DNA of 64,000 nucleotides from Tricholomella constricta (GCA_013368375.1 JAACJP010000004.1:1364001-1428000), one strand, 5' to 3'; positions 23,192 through 36,379 are shown, numbered from the stretch's first letter. Notes: generated by a model from the sequence alone, not told the origin. A program made the numbers and translations.

Positions 23192-25631
23192 ATGATGAAC
23201 TCTGGTGGTCAATCGTTCCAAAATATTTCCAAATTCGTTGTGACCTACACGAAACTGTTTGAAGGTCTGACCCCACATCAGATTAGCCCGCAAGAAAGCC
23301 ATGACCAGTTCTTCTCAAATCTATTCAGCCTGGATGTGAAGGACGATTATCTACGAGGCGAACTCAACCGCATAACCAAGGATGCTTGCCTTGGGAAGCT
23401 CAAGGTTCGTTGATGACCCATAGTTCTCATATCAAGGACGACATTTTCTACTGGTGATCAGTAGCTCTTATTGAATGTGCTATTCCGAGAATGCCTGGCG
23501 CACGCGCGCAATTCTTCGTACGAGGACGTCAGGAAAGCACACGCTCTGGAAACCCTTTCGATCGTACTCCGTTATATCTTGACGAAGAATTTCACGGGTT
23601 GGGAGGCCATGGAAGTTCTCGCTGGAGGTGTTGGCCATGCTGACGAAGTTTTCATGGTGTGCTCCTGTTAACTTTAATAGATGCGTTTTTTCTAAGCCCT
23701 TCAAGGCATTCACAGCTTTGATAAACGATATTCTTGCTGACGAACAGGCTCCTGGTACGCTCGTTCATCCCCCAGACGCGTGAGGCATGTCTCTGACATT
23801 GGACTTTAGCCAGCATTCGCCACCAGGCTTTACAGGCAGGGCTCGTATTCATGTGCGCAATTGGCCAGCTTAGCCCAGGGGCGTACTTTCTTCGGCGAGA
23901 CGTCTTTCCCTCAATCGTGACGGTACTTTGTTTGTCTATATGTTCTGCTCGAGTGGAGCCTAATGCCACCTGTCCTGTTTAGTTCATCAAATCTCCTGAT
24001 ACAGCACAGTTCACATTTGAAGCTGCTCTTCTGTTGGCTGTCCTAGCCAATTTCCACAAGTCCGACGCAGCTAAACTGAATCCTTATTTAAAGTGCATTA
24101 AGGAAACCAGAGATGAAGACCTCATGCGTAAAATTTGCTGGGCGGCGAATTTTGCACTCACCGCTGCAATCAAGTACGTGCATATCATTCTTCTATGATA
24201 CGTAGTGGCTTTATAATGGTTGGCAGAGCTTACCAGACCATCTCTGACGATTCTGTGAAGCCCGCGTTTACTATGACGCTTGGATCTATGTTCGCTGCTT
24301 TGCGACCTGATCGAGCTCTTTCGATGACCCTTAGCGATCCACCTCGGGAGCTCTTCAAGGACCAGTAAGCCGCGCGTTCTTAACGGTCATCTCCATAAGC
24401 TAAACCCGACGTTGCAGACCAATTGAAGCCACTGTCATCCTATTGCCTATCTTTGAATTTTTACGTGCAAACCCGATATTTGCATCGATCTTGTTGGAAT
24501 ACATATCCCCAGAAAACGTTGCATCTGAGCGTATATCTCCTCCGCCTTTTACGATCTTGACTCTGACATCGTACCTGCTGACGCATGCTTCTTCGACTTT
24601 CTCGCCTCGCTCGCTTTCCTACGCGAATCTTGCCCTCAATATTCTTCTTGCATTTGTGGAGAACAAAGATGTGTTGGCTGCCTTTTGCGAACCCGCAGAA
24701 GTCATTATACCAAGATGTCGTCAAGTAAGTGGCCAATCGTATCGCTAACTCTTTCGGTATGGAATGACTGCGGAATAAGAGGCTACCACATTTACCAGTG
24801 CCGAAGCCCAGACAGCCTCCATTATGTGCGGTACTGGACTGCTGCGTGCTTTGGTTACGCCACAATCTCCATAAACGGCTCGAGGTGTTCTGCTACATGT
24901 AAGAAGCAAGGTTTTATACAATATTTGCTTGCCTGATATCCGAGTTGTCACAGAAACTGCATCCGAATATGTTATCAAGTGATCTGGTTTCTCCAAAGTG
25001 GCCGGGTACGCATAGGTCTGTAGATGATTACTCAATATGTCATGAAACTAAAAGCACCTCCAGATTACCAATGGAAAGAGTTATGGACTGCCGTTGTTGG
25101 GTTGCTGGACTTCTTATCCACTAAGATCGACAGCCTTGATACTACTGGTGGGGTTGAGCAGATCGTTCGCGAGGTACATCGAATTTAGCCATATCGTTGC
25201 ACTTTTACACCGACGCAAACTCTCTCAGACTATCGTTCTCTTGGACTTATCCTTGACGAAATCGGAGGCGTACCTTCCTTCACCAGGAGCTCTACACGAG
25301 TTCATCGTATGTGATCAGTATTGTGTGTCGTATATGGCTGATTTCTTGAGAAACATAGTATGAACTCGTCCGGTCTTCTGCGATCCTGAAAAATCAGGCT
25401 TCACTTCTGAAGGTACTGACCGTACCACAACCAGATCCACGACAAACGACTTGGATCAAGAAATCGACAGATGCATTAGCCTCGATTCTGGAGATAGTTG
25501 ACTTCTATGAACGAAGAGTTAACGAAGCCGGTGCTCGCACTGCAAAAGCAGCGATGAGTGTAGTTGCAAAGGAGATCGAGGTGGATGGATTGCATGCGGT
25601 GAAAGCTTTACGTGAATTGGAAATTCCGTGA
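23192..25631 (+). CDS. ARMH3: ARMH3 (C10orf76) family armadillo-like protein
   Basis: Twelve exons, join(23192..23404, 23465..23656, 23706..23754, 23810..23922, 23983..24173, 24227..24364, 24418..24724, 24780..24898, 24954..25015, 25064..25173, 25229..25306, 25359..25631), 614 aa. Helical repeats throughout. Recognisable blocks: KLFEGLTPHQISPQESHDQFF, KAHALETLSIVLRYIL, AFTALINDILADEQAP and FTFEAALLLAVLANFHKSDAAKLNPY. In animals ARMH3 is a Golgi protein that works with PI4KB and GBF1; the fungal role is not established. The start chosen gives KFVVTYTKLFEG directly before the conserved region. One acceptor (23705 rather than 23696) was preferred to give a 49-bp intron. Confidence 0.8.
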
Positions 25632-26084
25632 GTGCCACCTTGAGGTCCATCAGCGGAACGCCGGACTGACGGAATGTCGGAAACGGGACGGAAACGTGCT
25701 CAGGATCCGATCCGAAGACGTTCTGGGCTTCGCACGATTTGCATGTGTTGATGGGCTAGCCCTGATGCCGTAAGGCGATGATGTCACGCAGTGCGCCGCC
25801 AGAAAAAAAATTTGTTAGAGGAAGGACTGGCGCTCATTGATTGCAACTTTTGGTTCGACTTACTCGTCGTTTTAGACAGCGCTGAAGTGTTATACAACAA
25901 TATTCCTCCTGCTCATCCAGAAACACGGCCCCCAATGTCCCTGCCTCATGTTCAACTTTTTATCTTTGCATCAGATACGTATAAGTCTTTTACTCGGTGA
26001 ATTGGCATTCTCATGCCCCTTGGCGGACCGATCGATTTTACCTCTTAATCCACTTCCACTGCCGTTTTTTGTTTCCCCCCAACC
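25632..26084. other. Intergenic, ARMH3 to GCV2
   Basis: 453 bp with the GCV2 promoter. C/T-rich tracts precede the GCV2 start. A 69-codon frame at 25791-26000 has no family resemblance. Confidence 0.4.
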
Positions 26085-29000
26085 ATGGCCTTAGCCCTGC
26101 GCTATGCCTCGCGGGTTACACCGTCCATTGCTCGCCGGTCTCGACGACTAGCTACCATACACCCCCAGACCTCGCTTTTTAAACCCCTCGATGCTTTCCC
26201 AGAGCGCCATATTGGCCCGGACGATGTCGAAGCCTCAGCTATGCTCTCGAGGCTGGGATATGAGTCTATGGACGCGTTCATAGCGGCCACCGTCCCACCC
26301 AAAATTCGCATTGCCGCCAACTCTATTGACAACACTTCCATCCCAGTGCTCAGTGAATCAGAGTTGCATGCGAGGGCCAAGGAGCTGGGTGGTGAGAATA
26401 AGCCTTTCAAAAGCTACATTGGAATGGGATATCACACCGCTGTCGTGCCTCCTGTCATTCTGCGCAACGTACGTCGTAAACCTCAAACATATCAAGTTGG
26501 TGTTCTGATCATCTAGTACAGGTCATGGAAAACCCTGCATGGTACACCCCATATACCCCTTACCAGCCGGAGATAGCCCAAGGTAGCTTGACTGCCCTTC
26601 CTTCGTCATCAGGCTTAGCTCAACATGTCATAAGGTCGTCTCGAGTCTCTCGTTAATTATCAAACTATGGTTATGTCTCTCACTGCCATGGATATCGCCA
26701 ATGCCTCTTTGCTGGATGAAGCCACTGCTGCAGCAGAAGGCATGGTCATGGCATTCGTCAACTCGGCTCAGAAAAAGCGGTCATTCCTTGTCGATTCCGC
26801 AGTCTTGCCTCAAACGATCGCGGTTCTTCGGTTGCGCGCGAAAGGATTCGGTATCAACCTCGTCGTTCGGGACGCCGTCACTGCGTTGGAGGACAAGGAA
26901 CTTCGTTCCGATCTCTGTGGTGTCCTCGTCCAATACCCGGACATTAATGGATCTATCCAGGATTATGCCTCCCTCGCCGAATCGGTTCACACCGCTGGAG
27001 GATTGGTGGTTTGTGCAACGGATCTTCTTGCTCTGGCCTTGGTGAAGCCTCCCGGTGAATGGGGTGCAGATATTGTACTTGGAAATTCAGCGCGTTTCGG
27101 TGTACCTGCTGGCTTTGGAGGCCCTCACGCGGCCTTCTTCGCAGTCACAGACAGACTTAAACGGAAAATGCCTGGGCGCCTGATTGGTCGCAGTCGCGAT
27201 GCAACTGGCGAGCCCGCCTACAGGCTGTCGCTCCAAAGTTCGTTTTCCTACTTTTTTTCGGAAGTTCCTAGCTCGACATCACTTTCACAGCTCGTGAACA
27301 GCACATCCGTCGTGAGAAGGCAACCAGTAACATCTGCACTAGTCAAGCTCTGCTCGCGAACATGGCCGCCATGTACGCCGTCTATCATGGAGCGGCTGGC
27401 ATTCGCAGAATCGCGGTCAAGGTCCACGGTTATACTCAGGTTTTCAGATCCGCGGTGGAATCCATCGGCTACCAGGTGGTAAATGCCTCATACTTCGATA
27501 CCATCACCGTCGACACATCGTCAGTCGCAGGCGGCGCCAGTGCCGTGCATGCTGCGGCAGCTGCTGCGAACATCAACTTACGCCAGATCAACGATAAACT
27601 TGTCGGTGTTACATTCGACGAAAGTGTCGGTCCTAGTGATTTGGTTACCCTCGTCAATGTCTTTGCTTCTGCCGGATCTGCTTCCAAGGTATCCCTGTCG
27701 GATCTGCAAGAGCCAAAGGGAATCGCGGTCCCGTCAATTCTGCAACGTACCTCGGAGTATCTTCCTCATCCTGTATTCAACAAGCACCATTCGGAGACTG
27801 AGATGCTGCGCTATATCAACCATTTGGCGTCGAAGGACATCAGTCTCATCCACAGCATGATACCCCTCGGAAGCTGTACGATGAAATTGAACAGCACCAG
27901 CAGCATGATACCCCTTACATGGCCAGAGTTCAGCGCTGTACACCCATTCGCACCGCAAGATCAGGTTAAGGGTTATGAAACTGTCATCAGGGTTGGTCGA
28001 CTTTTTTCTTTGAATGAGAGCTAGAGCTAAATGCTTCCGAGTAGGAATTGGAACAAGATCTTTGCAAGATTACCGGCTTCCACTCGGCGACTGTTCAACC
28101 GAACTCTGGCGCCGCTGGAGAATACGCAGGTCTTTGCGTCATCCGGGCTTACCATGAGTCACGGGGTGAAGCCCACCGCGACGTCTGCCTCATTCCTCTC
28201 AGTGCTCATGGAACCAACCCTGCTGTGAGCGACTTTTCTGTTCTCTCTCGATAGTCCACGCTAATACCGCGTAGTCTGCTGTTATGGCTGGCCTGAAGGT
28301 CGTATCCGTCAAAGTCCTTTCTGACGGGAACCTCGATCTGGTTGATTTGAAAACCAAGGCTGAACTTCACAAGGATAAATTGGCCGCATTTATGGTATGT
28401 CTTAATCACCTGGTTTTATAGAAGTCTTAACGGTGTCATAGATCACCTACCCGTCCACCTTTGGTGTTTTCGAGGCTGGTGTTCAAGATGTAATTACAAT
28501 AATTCTTCTTTATCGTTTCGACATTAATCCATTGTCCATGACAGGCCTGCAAAATCATCCACGATAATGGAGGTCAAGTTTATCTTGATGGTAAAGCCAT
28601 CCGCATTTCCTCCTTTATCTCTTTTAATAACGCATGTTTAGGTGCCAATCTCAATGCACAAATTGGTTTAACCAACCCTGCGATCTGTGGTGGAGATGTT
28701 TGCCACTTGAACCTTCACAAGACCTTCGCTATGTAAGATCCACGTACGACAATTCTTTGGGCCCGCGTTCAATAAACATTTTCTTCTAGTCCCCACGGAG
28801 GAGGAGGTCCTGGCGTTGGGTAAGTTTTTGGCATCGCTCGTCCTTACAAGCCCTAACGATCTTTCTAGGCCTATCTGTGTGGCCGAACATCTTGCTCCTT
28901 TCCTGCCTAGTCATCCGGTCAGGCCTGCCAAAGGAGACCAGGCCATTGACGCTGTTGCCGCAGCACCTTTCGGTAGCGCATCAATTGCACTCATCTCCTG

Positions 29001-29844
29001 GGCATACGTCAAGATGTTGGGAGGCAAAGGCCTCAACGACTCCTCGAAGATCGCATTGCTCAACGCGAACTACATGGCCAGCCGCCTTTCTGACCACTAC
29101 AGCTTGCGGTATAAGAACGAAAATGGCCGGGTTGCTCATGAACTCCTGATCGACTTGGCTGAGTTCAGCAAATTTGGCTTGAAAGTCAACGACTTCGCCA
29201 AGCGGCTACAGGTATGTTTTACTGATGTATATATATCGTAACAGTTGTCAACTCATCTCTTTAGGACTATGGCTTCCACCCTCCCACATGTTCATGGCCA
29301 ATCTCTACTTGCATGCTGATTGAGCCGACGGAGTCGGAAACTTTGGAGGAGCTCGACAGGTAGGAACCTAACTAAATGACCATGACAAGTCTCTGACATA
29401 TCTGAAGGTTCTGCGACGCGATGATTGAGATCCGTAAGGAGGCTGAAGACGTCATCACTGGAAAACAACCGAAGGATAACAACGTTCTCACCAATGCCCC
29501 CCACCCCCTCTCCGTGATTGTTTCCGCTGAATGGGATCGGTGGGTTGACAGCTTTTCAACGCTGTTTCGGTACTGAGTACTCTTCCTCTTTAGACCTTAC
29601 TCTCGTGAAACCGCTGTTTATCCTTTGCCATGGCTTAAGGAAAAGAAGTTTTGGCCCACCGTCTCTCGCGTGGATGATGGTACGATAGTTGTACTTGTCC
29701 ACTGACAATGATTGACTTGTTTTCCCTTTCTAGCGTACGGAGATTTGAACCTTATTGTAGGTGTTCTTATATGACATAAAGTTCCGTTGCTGACGACTTT
29801 TTCAGTGCGACTGCCCATCTGTAGAAGATTTCGCATCCGAGTAG
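26085..29844 (+). CDS. GCV2: Glycine dehydrogenase (decarboxylating), P-protein
   Basis: Sixteen exons: join(26085..26468, 26522..26582, 26635..27237, 27291..27991, 28045..28224, 28275..28394, 28442..28489, 28545..28590, 28642..28732, 28790..28819, 28869..29211, 29265..29359, 29408..29539, 29594..29679, 29734..29756, 29806..29844); 993 aa. P-protein of the mitochondrial glycine cleavage system: it decarboxylates glycine and passes the aminomethyl group to lipoyl H-protein. Arg/Ser-rich N-terminus fits a mitochondrial presequence. Key blocks: [41 protein letters not shown], and the PLP lysine in [17 protein letters not shown] (about residue 742). The last seven introns are packed into 1.1 kb. 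Linked to the A locus in many agaricomycetes. Confidence 0.95.
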
Positions 29845-30025
29845 AACCAACTAGATATTATAACTCCATACATGGCCACTCTATTCTCCTAGACGGCCAC
29901 AACCGCCCTCCGCATTGCTCAACCATGCGCCTCCTGTATCATATCCAATAATATCATAACATCCAATGCACGGCCCCCAGCGCACCTGAACGCAATATAC
30001 TTGTTAGATGACCAATAAAATTACA

Positions 30026-32302
30026 TTATTCTATGACTGCCGCCCGCAAATCCTTTGGAAGCTCCGCCCACAACTCTGGCAGATACCGCTCTAGCCGCTC
30101 CAGCGCAATCGCCTCCTGGTTATCCCGCCGCGCAAACTTAATGAGAATCCGCGCAGACTCCACGTCAGGCGCGACCGTGTTTTGATTTTTCCCCATTTCC
30201 GTGCACACGACCTTTAGCGCGTCATTCAGCCGTCCGAGCCGACACAAGCACTCGACCCATGTGTTCCAGTTGTGCAGGTTGAATGAAAAGCGATCCCGGA
30301 ACAGCTGGGTGCAAATTTTCTTCGCCACCTGCCACGCGCCCGCGTACCCGCAAGCGTCGAGGATGATGCTCACACTGACGTGGTTGAAGCGCCCTGAGAG
30401 GTACATCGTGTCCCACACCCTGTACGCATCGCCGAAGCAACCCAGGCGTTGATACGTATCCATCAACTGATTCCAGACGTGCTCGTCTGGGGAGACGGCA
30501 GCGTCCAGCGTGAGGAAATCGTGTGCGCGACGCGTCGTCATGATGAGCTGATCGTGGAGGCCAGCGGGGGCTTGCGCGGCTGAATTGCGTGATTTGGTGG
30601 CGATGATGGCGAGCTGGTGCAGGAGGATGGTGTACACTTCGACGGTGATCTCGAGACCTGCGCGCCGCATGTCCTTGACGATTTCAAAGTAGCTTGAGAG
30701 TGAGGGAATATGAAGCTCGTCGCCAAAATTGAGTTTGCAGAACGCGTTCAACACAATTGCGTAGCCCTTCTCGTCTAGGGACGAGCGAAGACCGTAGTAT
30801 ACGTCAAGGGCATCGGAGACAGTCTCAGCACGGCGCATAAAGAGGACGATGATAGAGCTAGCTGTGAGACTGTCACTCGTGGAGATTTTGTGGGTCTCCA
30901 TGTCGTCCAATAGGTCCTTTGCAATGGGAAAGTATTTTTCGAGGTTGGGGGATGAGACGAGACCTCGAAGGAGGGTATGGTAAATGCCTGCGTCTGGGCC
31001 GACAGAATGCTCATCGTAGGTTTCCTTTGGCGTTGATGAAGGTTCGGCAGCCTCAGCCAAGTCACGGTAAATGGCGAGGGCATTGTCCAGGGATTCCTCG
31101 CTTGGTGACTTGGTTGTTGTCCATTGACACAGTGCTTTGAGTAGAGGGTGAACCAGTGCGGCATCGGGCACCACACCGGCCTGTTTCGATTTCTGATAAA
31201 TCGAGAGAGCCTCGGTAAGGTTCCCCGCCCGGATAACATTCGTGATCACAATAGACCAGTGATCGACAGTGAGCGGATATTCCAATTCTTTTTCCACGGC
31301 TCGAAGCTCTTCTATTGACTTTGAATGTCGCAGAATCGCCCGCAAGACTTCAGGAGATGCAGTACACCCTTTCGGCTTCAATTTACTGGAGAAAAGTTGA
31401 ATCGCCGCTGTGACCCCTTCAGACTGTGCTGCTCGAGACAGCTCGGAATTCCACGCGACTTCCTGTCGCTTATGAAGCGATTGATCATCGAGGAAACGAG
31501 TGCGATATTGTGCTCTTATTTCCTCGGCCCATTTCTCGAATCCCCGTTCCGCATAGTTCTTGTAGAGCAGGTCTTCGATAGAAAGGTCGTAGTACATGTT
31601 TGACAGCTTCATGTCGTCGAGAATGGAAGTAAAGACATAGACATGTGGAACCTTGTCTTCTTGTGAAGCTACGTCCCAGCGTGAGCGGATGAGGTATTTG
31701 AAAGTTTCGTTTGTGGGCTTGCAGCCTGTCTGGCGCATGGTCCGTATGACGTGCCGCACGAACTTGAATGGCGAGATTTCTAAGCAAGCATCCAGGAACA
31801 TGTGGAACTGTTCGAGTGTCGGGGTGAAGGGAATAGGGCGCGAAGGCATGCTGAGTAACCAGCGGTGGATAGTGTGGTCGTTTCCGTACTTGATTAGACC
31901 GCGGATGATTACGGTGTGGATGTCAATAGTGATGTCAATGCCGAACATCGAGGGCATGTGGCGGAGTATCTCCTCGATGCGCTGCAAATCTGCAGGCCGC
32001 CCAGAGGTTGCAAGAACATCGAGCAGGGTGACGAGTTGTTGATAGGTCAGTGAAGGAGGAGGTCTGCTTGACGAGGTTGTAGCAGTTTTCTGGAGTTCTG
32101 CTACCAATGCAGGATAGTAAGTGTGGATCGCAGAGACAGGGTTCTGGGAATGGAGTCTGTGCACAAGAGCAGAACTCAAGCCGGCGACATCATGAGCTAC
32201 GGTGGAGTTTGGACGGACGGCGATTGACCTGGGGACATGGTGTTGGACGCGGGGAAGATTGCGGAGACCAGTAAGTCGTATGAGACCACGGCTGAAGGAC
32301 AT
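30026..32302 (-). CDS. Mitochondrial pentatricopeptide-repeat (PPR) protein
   Basis: Single exon, 758 aa. The N-terminus (MSFSRGLIRLTGLRNL..., basic, few acidic residues) looks like a mitochondrial targeting sequence. The body is helical repeats of PPR type, for example VWNQLMDTYQRLGCFGDAYRVW, HNWNTWVECLCRLGRLNDALKV and WSIVITNVIRAGNLTEALSIY, spread from about residue 100 to 720. PPR proteins bind organelle RNA and control its processing or translation. I cannot assign an RNA target or a named orthologue. Unusual among its neighbours in having no intron over 2.3 kb. Confidence 0.82.
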   Translation of the reverse strand: MSFSRGLIRLTGLRNLPRVQHHVPRSIAVRPNSTVAHDVAGLSSALVHRLHSQNPVSAIHTYYPALVAELQKTATTSSSRPPPSLTYQQLVTLLDVLATSGRPADLQRIEEILRHMPSMFGIDITIDIHTVIIRGLIKYGNDHTIHRWLLSMPSRPIPFTPTLEQFHMFLDACLEISPFKFVRHVIRTMRQTGCKPTNETFKYLIRSRWDVASQEDKVPHVYVFTSILDDMKLSNMYYDLSIEDLLYKNYAERGFEKWAEEIRAQYRTRFLDDQSLHKRQEVAWNSELSRAAQSEGVTAAIQLFSSKLKPKGCTASPEVLRAILRHSKSIEELRAVEKELEYPLTVDHWSIVITNVIRAGNLTEALSIYQKSKQAGVVPDAALVHPLLKALCQWTTTKSPSEESLDNALAIYRDLAEAAEPSSTPKETYDEHSVGPDAGIYHTLLRGLVSSPNLEKYFPIAKDLLDDMETHKISTSDSLTASSIIVLFMRRAETVSDALDVYYGLRSSLDEKGYAIVLNAFCKLNFGDELHIPSLSSYFEIVKDMRRAGLEITVEVYTILLHQLAIIATKSRNSAAQAPAGLHDQLIMTTRRAHDFLTLDAAVSPDEHVWNQLMDTYQRLGCFGDAYRVWDTMYLSGRFNHVSVSIILDACGYAGAWQVAKKICTQLFRDRFSFNLHNWNTWVECLCRLGRLNDALKVVCTEMGKNQNTVAPDVESARILIKFARRDNQEAIALERLERYLPELWAELPKDLRAAVIE

Positions 32303-32492
32303 TCATGCGTGAATGAGACTAGAAAGCATTGAATACCATTGAAAAAGACGGAGAAATGCTGGACACTTACCTCAGGACACGTCCCAAAATTTGACAATCC
32401 TCGCTTCGTAAAACCGACGTGTCGCTTTCGGTCCGTGAGAAACATCTCCCCGATCACTTGCCAGCGCAAGCTCTCTCTCCCCCTTCATCACC
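32303..32492. promoter_or_regulatory. 190-bp divergent promoter, PPR gene / SSS1
   Basis: Short divergent spacer that must carry both promoters. A CT-rich stretch lies directly upstream of the SSS1 start. Confidence 0.45.
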
Positions 32493-32907
32493 ATGTCCGA
32501 CAAAATTCGTGAATTCATCGAAATCCCCCAGCAGTTCATCCGCGATGGAAACCAGGTATTTCCTGCCCAAGTCTATCCAATTTCATGCACTGACATGTCA
32601 CTAGTTCCTTACCCGCTGCACAAAACCCTCCCAGACGGGTACGTGTCATTTCCCCTCTTTATCGTTCTGCAGCTGATAATCCTGCGCGTAGAATTCACCC
32701 AAATATGCAAGGCTGTCGCCATCGGTTTCGGAGTTATGGGATTCATTGGCTACTTTGTGAAGCTCATCCATATCCCAATGTGCGTCGACGTGTACCATCA
32801 TGCTCTAAATTCCGCTGACTCTCCTTTTAGAAATAACATCCTTGTGTACGTCCATTCACTGTTTTCTTCAACCTCTTTGTTCATCGACTTCCAGTGGAGG
32901 GGCATAG
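32493..32907 (+). CDS. SSS1: Protein translocation complex subunit Sec61 gamma
   Basis: Five exons, join(32493..32555, 32605..32638, 32692..32779, 32831..32845, 32895..32907), 70 aa. Small tail-anchored subunit of the Sec61 channel in the ER membrane. The sequence reads [38 protein letters not shown], then one membrane span [21 protein letters not shown] and the conserved end NNILVGGA. The last two coding exons are only 15 and 13 bases; without them the NNILVGGA end is lost. Gene of this family recurs beside the A locus in mushrooms. Confidence 0.95.
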
Positions 32908-33097
32908 GCCGTTCGATCTATTTATTACCAGGGGCGTTGTGTACGAGATTAGAGCTATACATATTTCATTCGGAAGGGTTTTCTGCCCGACCACGATGAG
33001 CATACAAGTCGTTAGGGTTTGATGAGATTCCACTCAGTTCGAGCTGGCGACACAGGCGCGCGCATGATCCAACCAATTAAACCCTTGTATATTGTAG

Positions 33098-36000
33098 CTA
33101 CGAGCCTCCAACTAGCAACAACCCAAACCTCGATGTGGGTTTTACAAGCTCAACGGCAGGTTGGAACTGTTGGTCCAACGATGGTATCCCAAACGGCAAA
33201 AGCGCCGAAAACTTGTCTGCAGAATCCGACGGGGGTATCGGTGACTGTACAGGAAGGAATGTCGCGAAGAGGGTTTGCGTCCGGGCAAGGGATTCAGATG
33301 CACTCTTGTGCAAGTCTTCCAACATAAGGCCTCTTGGAAGCTAGTGGCGAATGAGCAGAGCACGGACCAAGGTGAGTTATGGAACTGACATTGTCTTCAA
33401 GCCGCTTTTCAAGTATGCTGGGAAGGTCACTCCATCCTTCGCCTTGCACGGTTGTGAGTTTCCACAGGAACGCCACATCGTGGAGTGATTGCAAGCTGTT
33501 CTCATCCCACCCATCCCCCGTCAAATCGGTGATAAACTGTTGCAGAGTCGCCTGCACAAGTAACTGCTGCCTCGATTGGTCCCGAGAAACTCCCAGTTCC
33601 TGTATGGAATTAGACAGTGCGAGTAAAGACTGTATAAGGTCCGAGGAAGGACCTGAAGGTTGTATGGAAGCTGAGAACTGTGTCTGAGCTTGGACTGTGA
33701 TCGACGACATGTACACGTACTTTTAAGGGCGTCATGTACCGGACGATAGGCAAGGCGGTGTTCGCGCACAATCCGAGAAACCGTAAGAGTTCGCCAGCGA
33801 TCGATGACACGGCCATGGAGTGCAGCGGTCTTTTCACGGAAGTCTTCGAGCAATGTTTAGCTAAAGGCCTAAGTATCGAAAGGCATTTGGAACAGTTACC
33901 TTCTACCACAGATGGCTGACAACCGAGATCTGAAATAAAAGGTGACAAGGACGAAAGTTCATCGGAAACGCGACTGAGAAATATGAGGCCATCTGTATTT
34001 GACACTGGATACTGATCGGAAGACATATACTTGGGAAAAACGAGCGACTCACGAGAGCTTTCGGCGGAGGCGTTAGCCGTCTTCTCCAGTTTTTCAAAAA
34101 CATTGGCACATAGTGCATCTGCGTCAGGCTTGTACGTCATTTCCAGCTGATCGACCAGCTCCCTGCGACACAAAGATGAGTGACACTCAGTAGAAGAAAG
34201 GCATCAAACGAACCGCGTCTCGTCACCGCTAGCCATGACATGCGCCAGGTCCTGCCTGATCGTCCTAGCACAGTTTTCGAGAGTAGCCAGAACATTATCG
34301 AGCAGCGACGTCCTGCCTGCCAACTGTCGTCGCAAGGAAGCCTTGTATTTCTGGAATGGAATATCCGTTGACCCTAAGCCGGTTTGTGAAAGGGTTGGAA
34401 GTTGCGGTGTTTGGAATAAAAAGTCGACTGGCGACGTTTCTGAACATTTGAATGAGCGTAACAGTTGACATTCGAACAAGGATAAACGCACCTTTCTGCC
34501 TGGCTTTGGCGGAGCTTTCATTCAGAGAAGAGAAGGTTGAATCTAGATGCTCGCCAAACGATTGTAAGCTTCCAGCAAGCTTCAATTTCCAAATCTCGAT
34601 CACTCTATGTCGACATAGCTCATCAAGGACACTTGTCATCTGTTCAATTTCGCCCTTATCAAGCCCAGACGCCGAAAGCCATCGTTTCGTTGATGACCGA
34701 ACACTCCACACCTCCTTGACGCTTTCAAGGTCAGCAAACCACTTTGTAACGGCTTTTTGGAGACTCGAACAAGACTTCTGGAGCCACTCGTTCATTTTCT
34801 GGACGAACGTCGAATGCTGCATGGTCGACGACGACGAGGTGAGGTCGACATAGGGCTTGTATGTTCTAAGATTCGGAGGCAAGAGCAGGAAGTGCGTCGA
34901 AGAGGGGAGAGTCGTTAGCAGCATTTGGGTGGTAAGGTATAGTTCGGCGGGAAGCGTTTGGCTCGTTTCTAGTGGGTTGGATGAGTCGGTCTGGATGTTG
35001 TCCAAGACGCGTCGTATCAGAGAAGGACGTGAGTTATTTTCCTCCTGGAAAATACTCTGTGCGGTCTTGACTGTTCGTGAAATTGTATCCAAGGCTGAGT
35101 GGGTAGCCTCTTTGATTTGATTGACAGGTCGTGTGCGGAATTCTGACGACATAGCACTGGGCTGCTGTTTGTCCCAAGCGTGTCCATTCAACTGTCTTGC
35201 TTGCGCAATGTGGGACTCCGCTTCATACTTCCAGGATAGCATGGAGTGGAGAGTTTTTGACCGCTGTGCGAGAAAAACGGAAAGCGTATCGGTCAACGGT
35301 CTTGAATCGAGAAGGTGGAGTGTGAGGAGTGTCGCGCATGTATCCTGTTTGAGGTTAGTTGGAGAGTGATACAAGATAGTATGGCATTACCTCGACAGAA
35401 GCGTTGTATTCCCGTAATGATAGCGTCGCCTTGTGGATGATTTGGGAACGGAACTGCGAAACGGCTTCCCATTGCCTTTGAACTAGCGGAAATTCCCCCT
35501 GCATAACACAGATTCAGAGAGCGCAATTACAATACAATTAGATGCACGCACCAACACGTCCACGCCTTGACTACCCCATGTTCCCTCGTCTTGCTCATCA
35601 TCCCGAACAAGAGCTCTATGCACAACCCGTGCGAGAAGAAATAGCCAAGCAGCGGGAAAGTACTTCTTTCGTTCGATGAGACGCCACAGATGTTCAGGCG
35701 CGTCCAGAAGTAATTTCATGTGCGCGGAAAGTAATTGCAGGGTGTGCAGATGCGCATCTGGATGCAAGTTAGCAAGGTCCTATGGCTGTGGGCAGGTACT
35801 GACCATTTCCGTTATTCAGAGCTGGTCGCTCGGGCAAAGGAGGCTCTTCCTGAGATAGTATGACAACCTTCGTCTCTTCCAAGGCTTGCTTAACGCGTTG
35901 AGAGGAGCTTGCAATGGAGATGATTGACGTCGAGGCTTGCAAAAGGTCGCGGTAACGTTCTCTACACTTTCATGCTCTAACCTCAAGATGCTGCATAAAT

Positions 36001-36379
36001 CCTGGGACAACATGACGCACCCGACCATGAGACGGAGTTCTTCCTGCTTCGCATCTGCATCCGCTCTAGAGTATACGTCCATTTCATGATAAATTCAACG
36101 ATGCAGATGGAGATTAACTGACCTCAGGCGCTGCTGCACGAATTTCACTTCGGAAATGGTATGCTTTGCGAAAAGCTCATCTGGATCCACCATGGCACCT
36201 TGGCTGTCATCGACGGCTGGGAGCTTTGAGACGGAGATAGAGTGTGAACGGTTTCCCCGGATCGCCTGCTTCTCCGAAATCTGTGGGAGGGTAATATGGC
36301 CATTCCCAATGGCCGGTGCAGACGAGCTGACCGAGAGAGCAGACATGGACCTCGCAGCTTTGTGACGGTCCTCAAGCAT
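33098..36379 (-). CDS. COG1: Conserved oligomeric Golgi complex subunit 1
   Basis: Eleven exons: complement(36123..36379, 36021..36065, 35804..35961, 35552..35757, 35391..35498, 34492..35344, 34214..34439, 33900..34162, 33740..33843, 33390..33683, 33098..33340), 918 aa. Signature N-terminal block DPDELFAKHTISEVKFVQQRLR...ADADAKQEELRLMVGERYRDLLQ, then LWRLIERKKYFPAAWLFLLARVVHRAL. It ends LLPFGIPSLDQQFQPAVELVKPTSRFGLLLVG, a typical Cog1 C-terminus. COG tethers retrograde vesicles within the Golgi. The start could instead be the ATG at 36346 (MSALSV); the N-terminal 70 residues are low complexity and do not decide it. Confidence 0.85.

Noticed and set aside
23100..23215. Upstream reading frame with HDELWWSIVPKYFQ before ARMH3, suggesting an extra exon
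   Set aside because: It has no start codon, is closed by stops on both sides, and the overlapping frame from 23192 gives KFVVTYTKLFEG in line with the family.
33684..33739. A 26-bp intron in COG1 between GTACGT and the nearest AG
   Set aside because: Too short; an upstream GTACAT donor gives a 56-bp intron and continuous frame (AYRP to TQFSAS).
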